NCBI GenBank assembly: GCA_014654115.1
Contig: JACWDO010000011.1
Coordinates: 1-35,105 of the forward strand
Length of the DNA stretch: 35,105 nucleotides
Reading direction: 5' to 3'
Origin: Pelagibacterales bacterium SAG-MED17
GTDB taxonomy: Bacteria > Pseudomonadota > Alphaproteobacteria > Pelagibacterales > Pelagibacteraceae
The position numbers and the translations under genes are program-made. Positions 7,615 through 16,072 of this stretch are shown one piece after another. A model generated the notes under the pieces. That model had not been told where the DNA came from, made no database searches, and saw only the letters and a program-made list of their open reading frames with translations. Numbering within the stretch: position 1 is the first letter of the stretch; every line of letters begins with the position of its first letter.

Positions 7615-8766
7615 TTAAAGAATAACTAAGTCTGTCTTTTGATTACCTAGTCTTTCATTTCCTTTTTCATTAACAATGTAAGTCTCACCTAGATTCATAG
7701 CCAAATCATTTTTACTATCCATTAGAATCATATGCATAAAGAAAACATTTCCTGGTTGGATGACATAGGGATTGTCTGTGTAAAGCATCGGCCAATCCAT
7801 CCAATTAGGGGAGAATGTTGCGCCTAATGAATATCCACATGCATTCATCCGACAATCTTTATAACCTAAATTATCAAATATTTTTGCGTGCATATCAAAA
7901 ACCTCTCCAATTTTATTGCCAGGTTTTAATGTATTTTCACAGTTTTTTAGTGCTTCTAAACAAGCCTCGTGCATTTCATAATGTTTAGGATTTGCTTTAC
8001 CAATTGGTATAGTTCTGAACATTGCTGAATGATAATGTCTATATGTGCCAGCCCATTCAATAGTGAGTTGATCTTCATTATTAAGTATCTGTTTCTCCGA
8101 TTGGTATCTGCACAATAATGCGTTCTTACCTGATCCTATTATAAATTCATTTGCAGGATAGTCTCCACCTCCCTCAAAAATTACTCTGTTCATCTCTGCC
8201 AGTATCTTGCTTTCACTCACTCCTTTTTTAGCAAATTTCCAAACTTCATCTAAAGCTTTATCAGCAAGGGCTGCTGCTTTCTTTACGTAAACTATTTCTT
8301 CATGAGATTTAATTACTCTGAGTTTTGTTATTAACTCAGACTTATCATCTAAAGAGCAAAAATTTTCTAATGATCTATTTAAATTAATTGCATTACGTCC
8401 AGTAAGTCCATAGGCCTCATACTCAATACCTATATTTTTGTCTTTTAAGTTAAGTTCATTTAAAATTTGTTTTAGATCTTCTGTGGGATTAGAATCATCT
8501 TTATCAACCCAAATTCTTATATCTTCTATATTTGATGTGTTTCGTGCTTGTCTTAAATCAGGAGCTCTAGTTAATAATATTAAGTTACCTTTTTGGTCTA
8601 ATATTAAGGACTGAAAAAAAACATAACCAAATGTATCGTAACCAGTTAACCAATACATAGACTCTTGTCTAAACATGACCAAGGCATCTATTTTTTCCTC
8701 TTTTAATTTTTTGATAACATTATTTTTTCTACTTTTGAATTCTTCTATAGAAAAATGAAGACCCAT
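7615..8766 (-). CDS. M24 family protein, creatinase-like (metal ligands lost)
   Basis: The 383-aa product has the two-domain layout of Xaa-Pro peptidases and creatinases: an N-terminal domain with SMYWLTGYDTFGYVFFQ (about 36-52) and a C-terminal pita-bread fold from about residue 155. The five ligands that bind two metals in true aminopeptidases are mostly missing. The first Asp position reads IEWAG (about 236-240), the second reads HSAMFRT (246-252), the usual G-H-x-x-G is GYSLG (311-315), and PGNVFFMHMI replaces the first metal Glu. Only the last Glu (E361, GETYIV) remains. This points to a metal-free C-N hydrolase like creatinase or ectoine hydrolase rather than a peptidase; the substrate is unknown. 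Its ATG overlaps the stop of the hydratase gene (TAATG). Confidence 0.8.
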   Translation of the reverse strand: MGLHFSIEEFKSRKNNVIKKLKEEKIDALVMFRQESMYWLTGYDTFGYVFFQSLILDQKGNLILLTRAPDLRQARNTSNIEDIRIWVDKDDSNPTEDLKQILNELNLKDKNIGIEYEAYGLTGRNAINLNRSLENFCSLDDKSELITKLRVIKSHEEIVYVKKAAALADKALDEVWKFAKKGVSESKILAEMNRVIFEGGGDYPANEFIIGSGKNALLCRYQSEKQILNNEDQLTIEWAGTYRHYHSAMFRTIPIGKANPKHYEMHEACLEALKNCENTLKPGNKIGEVFDMHAKIFDNLGYKDCRMNACGYSLGATFSPNWMDWPMLYTDNPYVIQPGNVFFMHMILMDSKNDLAMNLGETYIVNEKGNERLGNQKTDLVIL

Positions 8767-9302
8767 TAATTGATAGTGGTTCTAACTGACCCAATTTTAT
8801 CAACTTTACCTATATACTCGCCTTTATTTTTTATTGGAACAACTCCTACCGTTGAACCTGTGAACACGTAGAAGTCTTTCTCTAATATTACTTTTTCTTT
8901 TCTAATTTTATTTAATACAAATTTTAGAGAATTAAGGGGATTTATATAAACAGTGTTTGTATTACCTTTGACATTTAATCCCTTATTATTTTTTAAATTT
9001 GTTTTTAAATTATTTAAATTTAATTTTTTAAACTTCTTTTTTGGCCCTGTAATAAATTTAATATTTACTCCAAAATCACTGCATAAATCACCTAAATATT
9101 TAATACCTTTTTTCTTCTGTCTAAAACCTACTACCTCAATACAAGGACCCATATGGGTTATAAACTTTGTGACATTTTTGGGATTTAATTTACCTTTGAA
9201 ATCAAAAAAGGATTTTTTAATTATATAATAAACTTCTACTTCAATACCAAGAGCATATTTATTTACCTTAACTTTCCCCCCCGATTTAATAAGGTTTTTT
9301 TG
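8766..9302 (-). CDS. 2-keto-4-pentenoate hydratase-type protein, C-terminal 178 residues (N-terminus missing)
   Basis: The first ATG in the frame is at 9152, but the family sequence clearly continues upstream: KYALGIEVEVYYII gives the two metal-binding Glu of the fumarylacetoacetate hydrolase/hydratase fold, and GPCIEVVGFR gives the third, 33 residues later as in MhpD. The frame is open back to about 9305, where lon sequence begins. The end, DFYVFTGSTVGVVP...VDKIGSVRTTI, is the normal C-terminus. About 78 N-terminal residues are absent. The window's last 233 bases encode exactly such an N-terminus on the other strand. Hydratases of this group add water to 2-hydroxy-dienoates in aromatic or meta-pathway breakdown, or act as decarboxylases. 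As it stands here the gene has no proper start and is probably not functional. Confidence 0.82.
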   Translation of the reverse strand, partial: QKNLIKSGGKVKVNKYALGIEVEVYYIIKKSFFDFKGKLNPKNVTKFITHMGPCIEVVGFRQKKKGIKYLGDLCSDFGVNIKFITGPKKKFKKLNLNNLKTNLKNNKGLNVKGNTNTVYINPLNSLKFVLNKIRKEKVILEKDFYVFTGSTVGVVPIKNKGEYIGKVDKIGSVRTTIN

Positions 9303-11065
9303 TCTTTATCTTCTACTTCACCAAATTTGAATTTTTTAATTCCTAAGAAGTCTGTAATATTTTTTTCGTTTACTTGCACATTTTCAGCTTCTCCACTTAC
9401 TACTTTTTTAACAACTTTTCTTGTTACTTTGGAAATTTCTCTTTCTAAATTTCTAACACCAGACTCTCTTGTATAACTTCTAATTATCTCTTTTATTGTC
9501 CCGTCTTCTAGATTTAGCTCACCCTCTTTCACACCATTCTCTTTTACTTGTTTAGGTAATAGATATTTATTAGCAATATTTATTTTCTCATCTTCTGTAT
9601 AACCTGGAATTCTTATGACTTCCATTCTATCAAGAAGTGGTGGTAGAATATTTAAAGTGTTGGCGGTCGTCACAAACATTACATCAGACAAATCATAATC
9701 AACTTCTAAATAATGATCATTGAAAGCCGTATTCTGTTCAGGGTCTAAAGCTTCTAACAAAGCTGAGGATGGGTCTCCTCTATAATCGTTTCCAATTTTA
9801 TCAACTTCGTCCAATAAAAATAATGGATTCTTTGTACCAGCTTTCTTCATCATTTGAATAATTTTTCCTGGTAAAGATCCAATGTATGTTCTTCTATGAC
9901 CTCTAATTTCAGCTTCATCTCTAACACCCCCTAATGACATTCTAATAAATTGTCTATTAGTTGCTTTAGCTATAGATTTTCCTAGCGATGTCTTTCCAAC
10001 TCCTGGGGGTCCAACTAAACACAAGATTGGTCCTTTAATTTTTTCCATTCTTTTTTGAACGGCAAGAAATTCAATAATCCTTTCTTTTACTTTATCTAAG
10101 CCGAAATGATCATCATCTAATATTTTCAAACCTTTATTTAAATCAATATCGACATCATTTTTTTTAAACCACGGCAAATCTATCATCCAGTCTAAGTAAT
10201 TCCTGACAACTGTAGCTTCTGCAGACATAGGACTCATGTTTTTTAATTTTTTAAGCTCTGACATGCACTTTTTCTCAACTTCTTTTGGCATTTTGGCTTT
10301 TTGAATTGATTTTTTTAAGTTAGTAGTTTCATCTTTACCATCTTCAATCTCACCTAATTCTTTTTGAATAGCTTTTAGCTGTTCATTTAAATAATACTCT
10401 CTTTGCGTCTTTTCCATTTGAGTCTTGACTCTACCTCTAATTCTTTTTTCTACTCCAATAATACTTGTTTCACTTTCCATCATCTTAATAACTGCATTTA
10501 ATCTCTTTTTCACATCAAGTGTTTCGAATATTTGTTGTTTTTCGGATATTGATGCATTTAGATTGGAAGCAATATTATCTACAATTTTTGATGGATCTTT
10601 TAATTGTTTAATATTGTTTATAGTTTCTGATGATATTTTTTTATTAACTGAAGTTAACTTTTCTAATCTTCTTACAGCTGTAAGTGCAAGAGGTAATAGA
10701 TCTTCATCTTTGGTTAAAATATCTTTTTGCTGTTCGTACGCACAAGTAATAAATTTTTCATCATCCTTAAAATCAACAATTTTTACTCTTTTAATTCCCT
10801 CAACTAAAACTTTAACTGTACCATCTGGAAGTTTTAAAAGTTGTAAAATATTGCTCTCACAACCATAAGAAAATACATCATTTTTTTTTGGATCGTCAAC
10901 CTCAGAATTTTTTTGAGTAACTAGGATTATTTTTTTATCTCCTTTCATTACCTCATTTAAGGCAGTAATGGATTTATCTCTTCCAACAAATAGTGGAATT
11001 ACCATACTTGGAAATACAACTATATCTCTTAAAGGTAACAAGGGCTGTGTTAATTTAACTTCCAT
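9263..11065 (-). CDS. lon: Lon protease, truncated: ATPase only, protease domain absent
   Basis: The 600-aa product has the Lon N-terminal substrate domain (LPLRDIVVFPSMVIPLFVGR at the start), a central helical region, and a full AAA+ module: Walker A GPPGVGKT (352-359), Walker B LFLLDEVDK (415-423), and the conserved RGHRRTYIGSLPGKI block. Normal Lon is about 800 aa; the last 200 residues hold the Ser-Lys peptidase dyad. Here Lon-like sequence ends at about residue 589 (FKFGEVEDKDK) in a poly-A run, followed by eleven unrelated residues and a stop. Past that point the DNA belongs to a hydratase. ATP binding and unfolding could persist but proteolysis could not. The gene follows clpX by 62 nt. 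Truncation may be a rearrangement or an assembly artefact. Confidence 0.92.
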   Translation of the reverse strand: MEVKLTQPLLPLRDIVVFPSMVIPLFVGRDKSITALNEVMKGDKKIILVTQKNSEVDDPKKNDVFSYGCESNILQLLKLPDGTVKVLVEGIKRVKIVDFKDDEKFITCAYEQQKDILTKDEDLLPLALTAVRRLEKLTSVNKKISSETINNIKQLKDPSKIVDNIASNLNASISEKQQIFETLDVKKRLNAVIKMMESETSIIGVEKRIRGRVKTQMEKTQREYYLNEQLKAIQKELGEIEDGKDETTNLKKSIQKAKMPKEVEKKCMSELKKLKNMSPMSAEATVVRNYLDWMIDLPWFKKNDVDIDLNKGLKILDDDHFGLDKVKERIIEFLAVQKRMEKIKGPILCLVGPPGVGKTSLGKSIAKATNRQFIRMSLGGVRDEAEIRGHRRTYIGSLPGKIIQMMKKAGTKNPLFLLDEVDKIGNDYRGDPSSALLEALDPEQNTAFNDHYLEVDYDLSDVMFVTTANTLNILPPLLDRMEVIRIPGYTEDEKINIANKYLLPKQVKENGVKEGELNLEDGTIKEIIRSYTRESGVRNLEREISKVTRKVVKKVVSGEAENVQVNEKNITDFLGIKKFKFGEVEDKDKKTLLNRGGKLR

Positions 11066-11127
11066 AGACGTAAATATGGATATTATATTCTATAATGCAA
11101 TAGGAAATGTTTGTTTATTAACTCTTA

Positions 11128-12387
11128 TTAAGCCGCAGAGGTCTTTTCTGTTTTTGATTTGTTCTTAGTGTGAACAATTATTGGTTGAGATGTGCCTTTG
11201 GTTGCCCCTCCATCTATAATTACTTCTTCAATATTATCTTGGCCAGGCAATTCAAACATAGTTTTAAGTAATAAATTTTCTAAAATTGACCTTAGTCCTC
11301 TCGCTCCAGTTTTCTTGCTTATTGCTTTATTAGCAATATCCTTAACAGCCTGATCTTTAAATGTTAATTTTACACCTTCTAGCCTAAATAATTCCTGGTA
11401 TTGTTTTATCAAAGAATTTTTTGGCTCTTGTAAAATTTTCACTAAAGATTTCTCATCTAAATCTTCTAGTGTAGCTGTGATTGGTAATCGACCAATAAAT
11501 TCTGGTATCAGTCCATATCTTAATAAATCCTCTGGCTCTAAATTTTTCATCCATTCTCCAGTTTTTTTATCCTCTAAAGTTTTTACTTCTGCTCCAAATC
11601 CAATGGAAGACCCTTTGTCCCTTTGAGATATTATTTTATCAAGACCCGCAAAGGCTCCTCCACAAATAAATAAAATATTAGTTGTATCTACTTGTAAGAA
11701 TTCTTGTTGAGGATGTTTTCTTCCTCCTTGAGGGGGAACGCTCGCAACTGTTCCCTCCATAATTTTTAATAAAGCTTGCTGAACACCTTCTCCAGATACA
11801 TCCCTGGTGATAGATGGATTTTCAGATTTTCTACTAATCTTATCAACCTCGTCTATATACACAATTCCTCTTTGAGCTTTTTCAACATTATAATCTGCAG
11901 CTTGTAATAATTTCAAAATTATATTTTCAACGTCTTCACCAACATAGCCTGCTTCGGTTAAAGTGGTTGCATCTGCCATAGTAAACGGTACATCAAGAAT
12001 TCTTGCAAGAGTTTGAGCTAATAATGTTTTTCCACACCCAGTTGGTCCTACAAGCATAATATTAGATTTTGAAAGCTCAACAGTTTTACTTGATTTATTT
12101 TCGTAGTTTAATCTTTTGTAATGATTATGAACTGCAACTGATAAAACTTTTTTAGCGTGAGATTGTCCAATCACATAGTCATCAAGAACTTTGCATATTT
12201 CTTTTGGTAAGGGTAAGCCATCCTGATGTTTTACAAAATTATCTTTGCTTTCTTCTTTAATGATATCCATGCAAAGTTCTACGCATTCGTCACAAATGAA
12301 TACAGTCGGTCCTGCAATTAACTTTCTAACTTCGTGTTGGCTCTTGCCACAAAAAGAACAGTAAAGAATATTTTTATTGTTGCTCAT
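11128..12387 (-). CDS. clpX: ClpX, ATPase subunit of ClpXP protease
   Basis: The 419-aa product is full length. The N-terminal zinc-binding domain has C10, C13, C32 and C35. The AAA+ domain shows Walker A GPTGCGKT (114-121), the pore loop GYVG (147-150), Walker B IVYIDEVD (175-182), the RKH loop (223-225) and the IGF loop (262-264) that docks onto ClpP. It unfolds tagged proteins, including ssrA-tagged ones, and feeds them to ClpP in the cytoplasm. It lies 88 nt after clpP and 62 nt before lon, the usual order in proteobacteria. The 88-nt gap upstream may carry its own promoter but I could not identify boxes with confidence. Confidence 0.97.
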   Translation of the reverse strand: MSNNKNILYCSFCGKSQHEVRKLIAGPTVFICDECVELCMDIIKEESKDNFVKHQDGLPLPKEICKVLDDYVIGQSHAKKVLSVAVHNHYKRLNYENKSSKTVELSKSNIMLVGPTGCGKTLLAQTLARILDVPFTMADATTLTEAGYVGEDVENIILKLLQAADYNVEKAQRGIVYIDEVDKISRKSENPSITRDVSGEGVQQALLKIMEGTVASVPPQGGRKHPQQEFLQVDTTNILFICGGAFAGLDKIISQRDKGSSIGFGAEVKTLEDKKTGEWMKNLEPEDLLRYGLIPEFIGRLPITATLEDLDEKSLVKILQEPKNSLIKQYQELFRLEGVKLTFKDQAVKDIANKAISKKTGARGLRSILENLLLKTMFELPGQDNIEEVIIDGGATKGTSQPIIVHTKNKSKTEKTSAA

Positions 12388-12475
12388 AATTTTTAAATCG
12401 AATCAATAGTTATACTTTAATACATATGACACAAAGTAATCAAGTGGAGGTTGTGGACAAACTATATATTGTGAT

Positions 12476-13087
12476 TTATTCTCTCTTTTCTACTACTTTG
12501 TCTATCAGACCAAAAGTTTTTGCATTATCAGGAGTCATAAAGTTATCTCTTTCTAACGCAGATTTAATTTCGTCTACAGATTTTCCAGTATGTTTTGAAT
12601 AAATCTCATTTAATCTTTTCTTTAAAGATAAAACTTCGTTAGCATGAATTTCAATATCTGTCGCTTGTCCTTGAAAACCAGCTGAAGGCTGATGAACCAT
12701 TATTCTAGAATTCGGTAATGAAAATCTTTTTCCTTTAGCGCCAGCTGCCAACAAAAATGAACCCATACTTGCTGCTTGACCTATGCATAATGTGCTTATT
12801 TCTGGTTTAACGTATTGCATTGTATCATAAATACCTAGTCCAGCTGTTACCAATCCACCTGGACTGTTAATATATAAAGAGATTTCTTTTTTTGGATCCT
12901 CAGACTCTAAAAATAATAATTGTGCTGTAACTAATGATGCAATCGCATCATTTATAGGACCAACCACAAATACGATTCTTTCTTTAAGCAACCTTGAGTA
13001 AATATCGTAAGCTCTTTCTCCTCTACTAGATTGTTCTACAACCATAGGGACAAGAGTGTTTAATTGTTCTGGAATTTTAATAGACAT
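12476..13087 (-). CDS. clpP: ClpP, proteolytic subunit of ClpXP
   Basis: The 203-aa product carries the complete Ser protease triad: S107 in [10 protein letters not shown]132 in IMVHQPS and D181 in ERDNFM, with the 25- and 49-residue spacings of characterised ClpP. The NSPGG oxyanion-loop motif is at 74-78. A short N-terminal propeptide is likely, as in other ClpP. It forms the two-ring peptidase chamber that works with ClpX from the next gene. It follows tig by 32 nt on the same strand and is therefore probably co-transcribed with it. No odd features. Confidence 0.97.
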   Translation of the reverse strand: MSIKIPEQLNTLVPMVVEQSSRGERAYDIYSRLLKERIVFVVGPINDAIASLVTAQLLFLESEDPKKEISLYINSPGGLVTAGLGIYDTMQYVKPEISTLCIGQAASMGSFLLAAGAKGKRFSLPNSRIMVHQPSAGFQGQATDIEIHANEVLSLKKRLNEIYSKHTGKSVDEIKSALERDNFMTPDNAKTFGLIDKVVEKRE

Positions 13088-13119
13088 AATCGATTCGATT
13101 ATTCTTATACAACTTGTGA

Positions 13120-14577
13120 TTACTTTTTGCTAACCTTTTTTACTTTTTTAGGTTTTGATGCCGAAGTTTTGATTTCTTTAGTTTTTTTTGATTTTTCTTT
13201 TACTTCTTTTTTTTTAGTATCTATTTTTTTCTTATTTTTTTCACCTTCATCTTTTTTAGCGAGTTTAGCTTGCTCTTTAATATTATTTTCATTTTCTTCT
13301 TTTAATATTTTTTCAGCTTCTTCTTTAGTAATTTCTTTTTTGGTTATTTTTGCTTTTTTCTTAATTTCTTCAATTATTTTTTCCTCGTAAATTTGTCCCC
13401 TTAAACTATCTATAGCAGCAGGATTTTGTTCATAATAATCTTTAACAATCTTTTCTTGACCTGGCATCATTCTAAACTGTTTTTGTATTTCCACATTGAT
13501 TTCTTCCTGAGATACATTGATCTTATTTTCTTCTCCAAAAGCATTTAAGATTAATCCAGTTTTAATTCTTTTTTTAGCTTGTTCCTCTAGTGATTTTTGG
13601 TTCTTTTTAACTTCATCTTCTTTCATACCTTGGGACAATATTTTAACTTCCTGTTCAATTAAATTACCCGGTAATTGGTCCAATTTTTCTTGCTCTATTT
13701 GCTCAAGGATACTTTTCTTTGCAATCATAGCTAATGAATTTTTATATTCGTCGTTTATTTGTTTTGAAATAAGTTCTTTTAAATTTGCTAAATCTTTTGC
13801 GCCCATATTTTTAGCAAAATCGTCATTAATCTTTACTTCTTCAGGAATTCTAACCGCTGTAACTTTACACTCAAATACAGCACTTTTATTAACAAGGTCT
13901 TTTTCAGGGAAATTTTCAGGCAGATTTACTTCTACTTTTTTTATATCACCTGATTTAACTCCTTCTAATTGTTTATCAAAACCTTTTATAAATAAATCTT
14001 TTCCAAGTACTAATTGAGTATTTTTACCTTCGTTGCCCTTGAATTCTTTACCTTCAATAGTTCCCTTGTAATCAAAAATTACAAGATCATTCATCTTTGA
14101 GCTATAATTTGCTTCTGCATCTTTAAAATTGTTTTGATTTTTTGCAATCTCACTAATTCTTTTATCAGTTTCTTTTGGATCAATTTTTACAACATACTCA
14201 TCTACTTTAATTGAACTTAGTCCTTTGGCAGAAACCTTAGGCAGTTCAGTAACTGAGATTATATATTCTAAATCCTTACCCTCACCAAAAGACTTTAAAT
14301 CTATTTTAGGTTGTCCTGCAGGCTTGATTTTATTTTCTTCTAAGGCTTTTGTTGTTGTGTCTTTAAGCAACTTATCAATTACTTCACCATAAACTGCTTT
14401 TCCAAACTGTCTTTTTAATATTTCGGTTGGAACTTTTCCTGGTCTAAAACCTTTTATAACAACATCTTTTCGAATTTCTTCGTATTTCTCGTTCATTAAA
14501 TCTGAAATACTTTTTTTATCTATAAATACTTTAAGATCTTTTTCTAAACCTTTTTTATTTTCTATTGTTACTTTCAT
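13120..14577 (-). CDS. tig: Trigger factor with long charged C-terminal tail
   Basis: The 485-aa product is the ribosome-associated folding chaperone and peptidyl-prolyl isomerase. The ribosome-docking signature GFRPGK is at residues 43-48, a PPIase domain of FKBP type follows in the middle (about 155-245, starting near [19 protein letters not shown]), and helical arms make up the rest. E. coli trigger factor has 432 residues; the excess here is a C-terminal tail from about residue 415 made almost entirely of Lys, Glu, Ile, Ser and Thr. The start aligns with the family N-terminus, so the ATG is secure, yet it lies only 10 nt from the encoded CCA end of tRNA-Leu and lacks a Shine-Dalgarno. Confidence 0.95.
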   Translation of the reverse strand: MKVTIENKKGLEKDLKVFIDKKSISDLMNEKYEEIRKDVVIKGFRPGKVPTEILKRQFGKAVYGEVIDKLLKDTTTKALEENKIKPAGQPKIDLKSFGEGKDLEYIISVTELPKVSAKGLSSIKVDEYVVKIDPKETDKRISEIAKNQNNFKDAEANYSSKMNDLVIFDYKGTIEGKEFKGNEGKNTQLVLGKDLFIKGFDKQLEGVKSGDIKKVEVNLPENFPEKDLVNKSAVFECKVTAVRIPEEVKINDDFAKNMGAKDLANLKELISKQINDEYKNSLAMIAKKSILEQIEQEKLDQLPGNLIEQEVKILSQGMKEDEVKKNQKSLEEQAKKRIKTGLILNAFGEENKINVSQEEINVEIQKQFRMMPGQEKIVKDYYEQNPAAIDSLRGQIYEEKIIEEIKKKAKITKKEITKEEAEKILKEENENNIKEQAKLAKKDEGEKNKKKIDTKKKEVKEKSKKTKEIKTSASKPKKVKKVSKK

Positions 14578-14587
14578 AATTTATTTA

Positions 14588-14672
14588 TGGTAGGCGAGAA
14601 AGGACTCGAACCTTCACAGCTTGCACTATTGGTTCCTAAGACCAACGCGTCTACCAATTCCGCCACTCGCCC
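14588..14672 (-). tRNA. tRNA-Leu (anticodon UAG), CCA encoded
   Basis: The minus-strand sequence starts GGGCGAG and its 3' side reads CTCGCCT followed by discriminator A and an encoded CCA (14588-14590), forming a seven-pair acceptor stem with one terminal G-U. The anticodon arm TTGGT-CTTAGGA-ACCAA gives anticodon TAG. The long variable region and the GGTTCGAGTCC T-arm fit a class II leucine tRNA of 85 nt. It lies immediately upstream of tig in the same direction, so it should be the first element of the tig-clpP transcript. Confidence 0.97.
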
Positions 14673-14685
14673 AAATTTATGCTGT

Positions 14686-14714
14686 TTTATATAGTATTGA
14701 TCTAATTTGTCCAA
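14686..14714 (-). promoter_or_regulatory. Promoter for tRNA-Leu and tig
   Basis: On the minus strand TTGGAC (14709-14714) and TATAAA (14686-14691) are 17 nt apart; transcription would start about 7 nt before the tRNA 5' end. Because there is no room for a promoter between the tRNA and tig, this is probably the promoter of the whole tRNA-tig-clpP unit. Confidence 0.6.
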
Positions 14715-14753
14715 TCAGAATAATAGTGTAAAAGGATATAAATATATAAAAAA

Positions 14754-15011
14754 ATGATAATTTCACCATGTATAAGCATATGCAAAACGGATCCGGTAAC
14801 TGGATATTGTTATGGCTGTGGAAGGAATAATGATGAAAAGAAGACATGGAAAGACCAAAATACTAATGATGAGTGGAAAAAACAAAATTTAGAAGATATT
14901 GAGAAGAGAATGGAAGGATGGCAGTTAGAAAGTTTCAAAGAATCTTATGAACATAAAAAAAAAAATGGAATGTCATTATTTAAAAAGAATAAACTAAATG
15001 ACTCAAACTAG
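14754..15011 (+). CDS. DUF1289 family cysteine-motif protein
   Basis: The 85-aa product begins MIISPCISICKTDPVTGYCY with Cys at 6, 10, 19 and 22, the defining four-Cys arrangement of DUF1289. The motif looks like a zinc or iron-sulphur site. The C-terminal half is highly charged (KKTWKDQNTNDEW, KKKNGMSLFKKNK), with the family's conserved Trp and Glu positions. The function is not established in any organism. The AT-rich 80-nt gap upstream is shared with the divergent tRNA-Leu promoter. Its last 14 nt overlap the start of a 56-aa membrane protein in another frame, suggesting coupled translation. Confidence 0.85.
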   Translation: MIISPCISICKTDPVTGYCYGCGRNNDEKKTWKDQNTNDEWKKQNLEDIEKRMEGWQLESFKESYEHKKKNGMSLFKKNKLNDSN

Positions 15012-15168
15012 ATTAGTTGTAATAATTTATATTATTGGCATTCTTATAGGTGCATTTTTTTTTGATTTGTGGGGGGCTGAAACAAGTGCTGTTAAAAGTT
15101 TAGCAGCAATGTTTTGGACAGCATTGCTACTGATAGCCATTGTATTTGCTGATAAAAAAAAAGATTAG
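14998..15168 (+). CDS. 56-aa membrane protein overlapping the DUF1289 gene
   Basis: ATG at 14998 lies 14 nt inside the end of the DUF1289 gene and opens a frame to the TAG at 15166-15168. The product starts MTQTRLVVIIYIIGILIGAF and later has MFWTALLLIAIVFADKKKD, giving two hydrophobic helices of about 18 residues joined by a short polar loop with FDLWGAETSAVK. The positively charged end suggests both termini face the cytoplasm. The hydrophobic pattern, exact fit to the space before the convergent dehydrogenase stop and overlapping start make it a convincing gene despite its size. No function can be given. Confidence 0.72.
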   Translation: MTQTRLVVIIYIIGILIGAFFFDLWGAETSAVKSLAAMFWTALLLIAIVFADKKKD

Positions 15169-16023
15169 TTAGTCTTTTTGTATCAATTCACTTATAAATA
15201 GATCTCCATTACCATCATCAACAGCTTTTTTATAAAAAGATTTTTTTACATCAGCTAATTTTTCTGCATTGCCAACATCTTTGAGCATTTCGTGAATATA
15301 AGTAAGGTCTTTCAAAGTGTTAGCAGTGGAAAATTTAAATCCAGTGTAATCACCCTTTAACACATTATCAAAAATTCTATTTAATGCAGTTGAGTTTCCT
15401 GATCCTAATTTTGCAACTGCAAAGAGTTTTTCAAGATCAACATCTAATTTTTTTGCACTTTTAATTAATTCTATAACGTAGGTAGCCGCACCAAGTGAAA
15501 AGAAATTATTTAATAATTTTGATTTAGCTCCCTTACCAACTTCTCCAAAATGAAAATAATCTTTACAAAAAGTTTTTAAATAAACTTCAGATTTTTTAAA
15601 ATTTTCCTCTGACGCTCCCACAATGCCTCCACAAACACCTTCTTCAGCTTGAGTAGGTCCGCCCATCACTGGGCATTCAATATAGTTAATTTTTTGTTTT
15701 GAAAAAATCTGTTCCATTTTAATCGATCCATTTTGGTTATGTGTTGTGACATCAATAATTAATATATTATCTTTTAATAAAGTTGAGATTTTTTCAGCAA
15801 TACTAATAGCGATTGGTGTATTTGTTACACAAAGAAATAATGCATCTAAATTTTTTTCACACAATTCGTTATAAGACTTTACCTCAATCGCGCCATCACT
15901 TACTATTTTATCTATAGGTGCCCTTTTTTTATTAGCAATAACAAATAAGTCATTTCCCTTTTTTAAAATATTTTTGGCTATTCCATAACCCATATAACCA
16001 ACACCAATAAAACCTACATTCAT
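15169..16023 (-). CDS. Beta-hydroxyacid dehydrogenase (3-hydroxyisobutyrate dehydrogenase family)
   Basis: The 284-aa product has the N-terminal NAD(P)-binding loop GFIGVGYMG (4-12), the substrate-binding region ECPVMGGPTQAEEG (116-129, in place of the more common DAPVSGG), and the catalytic lysine K169 four residues before N173 (KLLNN). These are the hallmarks of enzymes that oxidise 3-hydroxyisobutyrate, tartronate semialdehyde, or 4-hydroxybutyrate-type compounds. The altered ECPVMGG loop hints at a substrate different from that of the second family member at 24732-25658. It converges with no gap on the 56-aa membrane gene and is divergent from the uracil-DNA glycosylase gene. Confidence 0.87.
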   Translation of the reverse strand: MNVGFIGVGYMGYGIAKNILKKGNDLFVIANKKRAPIDKIVSDGAIEVKSYNELCEKNLDALFLCVTNTPIAISIAEKISTLLKDNILIIDVTTHNQNGSIKMEQIFSKQKINYIECPVMGGPTQAEEGVCGGIVGASEENFKKSEVYLKTFCKDYFHFGEVGKGAKSKLLNNFFSLGAATYVIELIKSAKKLDVDLEKLFAVAKLGSGNSTALNRIFDNVLKGDYTGFKFSTANTLKDLTYIHEMLKDVGNAEKLADVKKSFYKKAVDDGNGDLFISELIQKD

Positions 16024-16072
16024 AATCTAAGTTAATTATAGTATAAGACTTAAAGATTAAAAATTAATATTT

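Noticed and set aside
13064..13390. Phe/Ser-rich + strand ORF opposite tig
   Set aside because: It is the antisense image of the Lys/Glu-rich trigger factor tail; no ribosome site or family features.
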